DNA from: Cadophora sp. MPI-SDFR-AT-0126
Taxonomy: Eukaryota > Ascomycota > Leotiomycetes > Helotiales > Ploettnerulaceae
Length of the DNA stretch: 64,000 nt
Assembly: GCA_020747065.1 (NCBI GenBank)
Contig: JAGMVK010000011.1
Span: 868,001 to 932,000 of the forward strand
Reading direction: 5' to 3'
Shown here: positions 60,898-64,000 of the stretch, piece after piece
Layout: every line of letters begins with the position of its first letter
Numbering within the stretch: the stretch's first letter is position 1
Position numbers and translations under genes: made by a program
The notes under the pieces: model-generated
Told to the model about the DNA's origin: nothing
The model's database searches: none
Seen by the model: only the letters and a program-made list of their open reading frames with translations

Positions 60898-61906
60898 AGC
60901 TCGCAGAAGCTCGCAATGCTAGGCTTTCGGTTTCTTAGTGTTCTGTATTTCTACTGTTCGCGTTTTGTACCATAAAAGTCCGGAGGGGCGTTGAGCGAGT
61001 TGTCGGTTGCGGATACCAATACGATTTTATTGAGCATTGCCAATGGCAAGAGCTGTATCTCTGTTCACTTGACTGGAAGCCCCATTCTCTCTCCGATGCA
61101 TGTTCCAACCTATAGCAAAAGCCAGAGGGGTTGGTTTTATGATGCTTCGCCTTGGGAACTCCTACAGTAAGCAGATCTTCCTTCTTAGCTGCTAATGCTA
61201 ATGCTAATGCTGATGCTGTCAGATCATGAGTTAGACCTCCTGTGGCCCCTCTCCTTGTTTCCAGTCGCCGAAACAATGCCCAGTCGGTTTGCGCTATTCT
61301 TTGCCTTCGGGCAGCGAGCTTCCAGCATAAAAAGTGCAGGCAGGTTCGGACTGGAAGACATGGCAACATCGGAGATGCTCGAGATGACGAGCTTACCAGG
61401 TCTATGGCTTTTCTCCGTAATCATTCCACGATGCCTTCATTCCTTTGTTTGGCCAATAATCATGTGTTCATCCTGCATCTATCTTGGGCTTTGCAGTTGT
61501 GGCAGAAGAGACGCCAACCTCAAGTTACGAAGAGAGTAATGCTGACTTGTAACGCTACTTTCAATCGCGAATCGCTTAATGTGACACCACTCAACACTGC
61601 ATCTGTAGAGTGTCAGCAGGGAAGCCAAATATGAACGTGTAGGACTCTGTCTACTTTGATCTGGAGGAAGAAATACCTGGCATTGACTTGTCCGGGGCAG
61701 GTGGTCTGATATCAAGTGTGGGGCTGTGCACCATTTCATGAAAAATTGTCTCGATTGGCTTCTGCTGGAAACAGTAGTGAGACAAGGTGGTCTGCCCGCA
61801 GGAACTCATTTGAGGCATTTCTCCTTAGCGGCCACAATCCAGATGGCGTGAAAATTATATATAGTCTACACAGAAAATTACTGGCCCAAAGTTTCACAAT
61901 GTGGCA
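60898..61906. other. Convergent 3' spacer, RSC1-like / hydrolase
   Basis: This 1-kb interval between convergent stop codons contains no supported gene. A GCTAAT-type hexamer run lies at about 61190-61215. Confidence 0.45.
61190..61215. repeat. GCTAAT hexanucleotide array
   Basis: Three to four GCTAAT/GCTGAT units in intergenic sequence. Confidence 0.75.
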
Positions 61907-62959
61907 TTACCATCCGAGTTCCTTTGCCATACTTGAGATCTGCTTTGCTACAAATGCCGGGTCATCTCTTTGAATGAAGTGCCCACACCCTTTTGCAATC
62001 ACCACGCCCTTGCATTTTTCCTTATCGGTGATCTGGGTTAGGTTTTCATTATATTCTGCCCAGTACCTGCACCAGTCTTAGTACATGTTTTCAAAACCGT
62101 CGATCATTGGTTAGACTTGCCCATTTGTGATTCTACTCAGACTCCTTGGAGTTCCCATCATTTCGTAGCTGAGTTCTGCAAAGGTTTCGGGATCATGGCC
62201 CACAACAGATAGCAACGGACCAGAGTGATCAGTTCCCACGAGCTTGGGTTTGTTCGAGTATGGTAGTAAGCTCGGCGAGCTAGTTCGATCGAGAGACTCT
62301 GGGTTCTTCACTTTCAGATCAAACATTCGAGATAACTTTGTCCTCGATTCCCGATACTCCTCCAGAGTGCAGTCATCTAAATGAAGGGCGTTCTTATCGA
62401 AGCCAGGTGAGTCAGGATCGGGCAGAAAGTCCGAGTAGTTGACGTTGGCGATATTTGAATCAAGAAATATCATTCCCGACACAATCCCCTGGTGATTCTG
62501 TACATATAGCCGAGCAATAGGCGCCCCGACTGAAGCACACACGAGGAGCAGATGAAGCTTGCCATTTTCAACCGCAGTGCTTTGAAGCCCAAAGTTTGAC
62601 GCTGCGGTAGCAAGGATAATCTCGTGGAGATCATTCGCGACATCTATTAGGTCATGGCCAAGTTCCTTTCCTTTCTGCCCGTCGGACGGATCTCGAGCGG
62701 TCGTGAGTCCTTGCCCGAATCGGTCATACGTCAGTAGTGCTGGACAGGCTCCGACCAGATACGACTGTAGAGAAGCGATCGTTGGGATCCACGATGCAGC
62801 TGGGAGTCCCAGCCCATTGACAAATACTATGAGGGTGTCATAAGATACGGTTGTTGGCGGGGAGGTGGTAGCTGGGAAGAAGGAGTACGAGATAGGAGCA
62901 TTTGGCTTGCTGGGTATATTGAGATATCCGGGATGTGCCCGTGGAAAAGAGGACGACAT
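61907..62959 (-). CDS. Alpha/beta hydrolase fold protein
   Basis: The substrate cannot be predicted. Two exons read 62959-62121 and 62066-61907, giving 332 residues. The fold is shown by DTLIVFVNGLGLPAASWIPT, ALLTYDRFGQGLT, the nucleophile elbow LLLVCASVGAPIARLYVQNH (serine in A-S-V-G, with the usual first glycine replaced by cysteine), and the C-terminal catalytic-histidine block VIAKGCGHFIQRDDP. The 54-nt intron uses a GC donor (GG|GCAAGT) with a TACTAAGAC branch and a TGCAG acceptor. A GT reading two bases later would break the frame. It is the last intact gene before the AT-rich block, a common position for variable fungal genes. Confidence 0.82.
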
Positions 62960-63129
62960 CCTGGGACATGAAGCTTAGCCGATACGATATATAGTACAGT
63001 GAAGTAGTCGAGAAAATACGGTTTGAATATGGCTAGAGGCACTAAAGGCAAAGCATTAGAGGCGATTCTTAGATTAGAGTAGTCTATTGATCTACCAGGG
63101 GAGGTTAGAACTAACGACGAATTTGTCAG

Positions 63130-64000
63130 CGGCCTAGAAAACACTAAAATAGCTCTCTGGAATATATTAATTTATTATTAATATTACTATAGCATAGTAA
63201 TATAAGTCTTTCATTATTAATTATATAATAGATATACCTTATATATATATATATATTTATAATATATACAAGGATTTCTTATATTATAATCTTATTCTAT
63301 TCTTTTAGAAGAGCTGTTTAAGGTTATTGATATTATTCTCTTAATTGTTATACTAAATACACTTTTTACAAGACAGTTCGATAGCGTTTATATCTTTGTA
63401 TTACGAGTCGTAACGATAGCTAATAAAGCGTGGCTAGAACTAAGGGCTATATAGCTTTCTAACTACTAAGTAGAGTTATATTAGCCAACTAAGTTATTTA
63501 CTATTTTAAGACTAACTTAAGTTATTTTATATTTAAGCTTAAACTTATACCTCTAACTTAAATTTCTTTGCTTTTCTTCTTTAATTTTAAAATTCTTAAA
63601 TATATAATATTATTTAAACTAATTTTATTATATTATTTAAGCTTTATAATATAATTTTAAAACTTACTTTATATATTTTAATAACTTTAAAAAGTAAGTT
63701 AAATATTTAAATATTTAAATATAATAAATAAAAGTTAAACTTATTTTCTTTTATAAAGAATACTTAAATATAATAACTCTTAGTTTCTAGATATATAATA
63801 TTGATAAACTAAAATAACGCTAAAGATAAAGATAAATACGATTTTAAGGATTTATATATAATATCTCTTTTTATAGTTAATAACTTACTTTTAGTAATTC
63901 TAAAAGTATTACGCGGAAAAGCTAGTATTATAATAATATATAAAGAGAATCTCTTAGGAATTATATTCGAATAGTTATTATAATTAATCGAATACCGCGC
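63130..64000. repeat. AT-rich, RIP-like degenerate block
   Basis: Composition changes abruptly at about 63130-63150 to strongly AT-rich sequence that runs to the window end. By eye CpA and TpG are very rare (fewer than about ten each), while CpG sites are retained and TpA is abundant. That is the footprint expected of repeat-induced point mutation of CpA. No open reading frame survives. It is probably a mutated transposon or the edge of an AT-rich isochore; the original element cannot be named. Confidence 0.75.

Overview
This window is nuclear DNA from a filamentous ascomycete (Pezizomycotina). The evidence is the dense set of conserved fungal genes, the short introns (about 45-70 nt) with fungal CTAAC-like branch points, the fungal cell-wall enzymes, and an AT-rich, CpA-poor block at the right end that looks like repeat-induced point mutation (RIP). 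The proteins have a Leotiomycetes-like flavour, but I cannot fix class or species from sequence alone. No bacterial, phage, CRISPR or secondary-metabolite cluster features were seen.

Layout. 0.6 kb: an intron-containing tRNA-Ser. 1.0-2.5 kb: a decayed protein gene whose coherent reading alternates between two frames. 3.3-6.2 kb: RSA3 (ribosome assembly) and YTP1 (membrane protein). 8.4-16.7 kb: an LACTB2-like hydrolase divergent from the SAGA deubiquitinase UBP8, then EFM5 (eEF1A methyltransferase), the complex I 40-kDa subunit, and the proteasome lid subunit RPN9. 17.1-24.1 kb: GAA1 (GPI transamidase), RBD2 (rhomboid protease) and mitochondrial aconitase. 25.0-33.5 kb: BUD20, DAM1, a CSR1-like Sec14 protein, HNT1, a GCNA/SprT-HMG protein and MOG1. 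34.8-55.3 kb: a cell-surface stretch with a GAS/GEL glucanosyltransferase divergent from the beta-1,3-glucan synthase FKS1, then LCB1 (serine palmitoyltransferase) and a secreted GH17 glucanase. 56.1-63.0 kb: OTU1, the RSC1/2 chromatin remodeller subunit and an alpha/beta hydrolase. From about 63.13 kb to the end the sequence turns abruptly into an AT-rich block.

Most genes are housekeeping genes rebuilt here exon by exon, with conserved residues crossing each splice junction. Seven neighbouring pairs are divergent and share an upstream region. The functionally linked group is the cell surface one: FKS1 makes beta-1,3-glucan, the GAS protein elongates and cross-links it, the GH17 enzyme trims or transfers it, GAA1 attaches the GPI anchor that the GAS protein needs, and LCB1 starts synthesis of sphingolipids used in GPI anchors and in the membrane domains that hold the synthase. 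The upstream regions of FKS1, GAS and GH17 are unusually long or repeat-rich, and each appears to have an intron in its 5' leader.

I found no clear undescribed multi-gene system. The observations most worth checking are the tandem NAGNAG acceptor next to the catalytic serine of RBD2, the clustered pentanucleotide arrays and a shared 15-mer upstream of cell-wall genes, several 13-26 nt micro-exons, a GC-AG intron, and the frame-alternating decayed gene near the left end.
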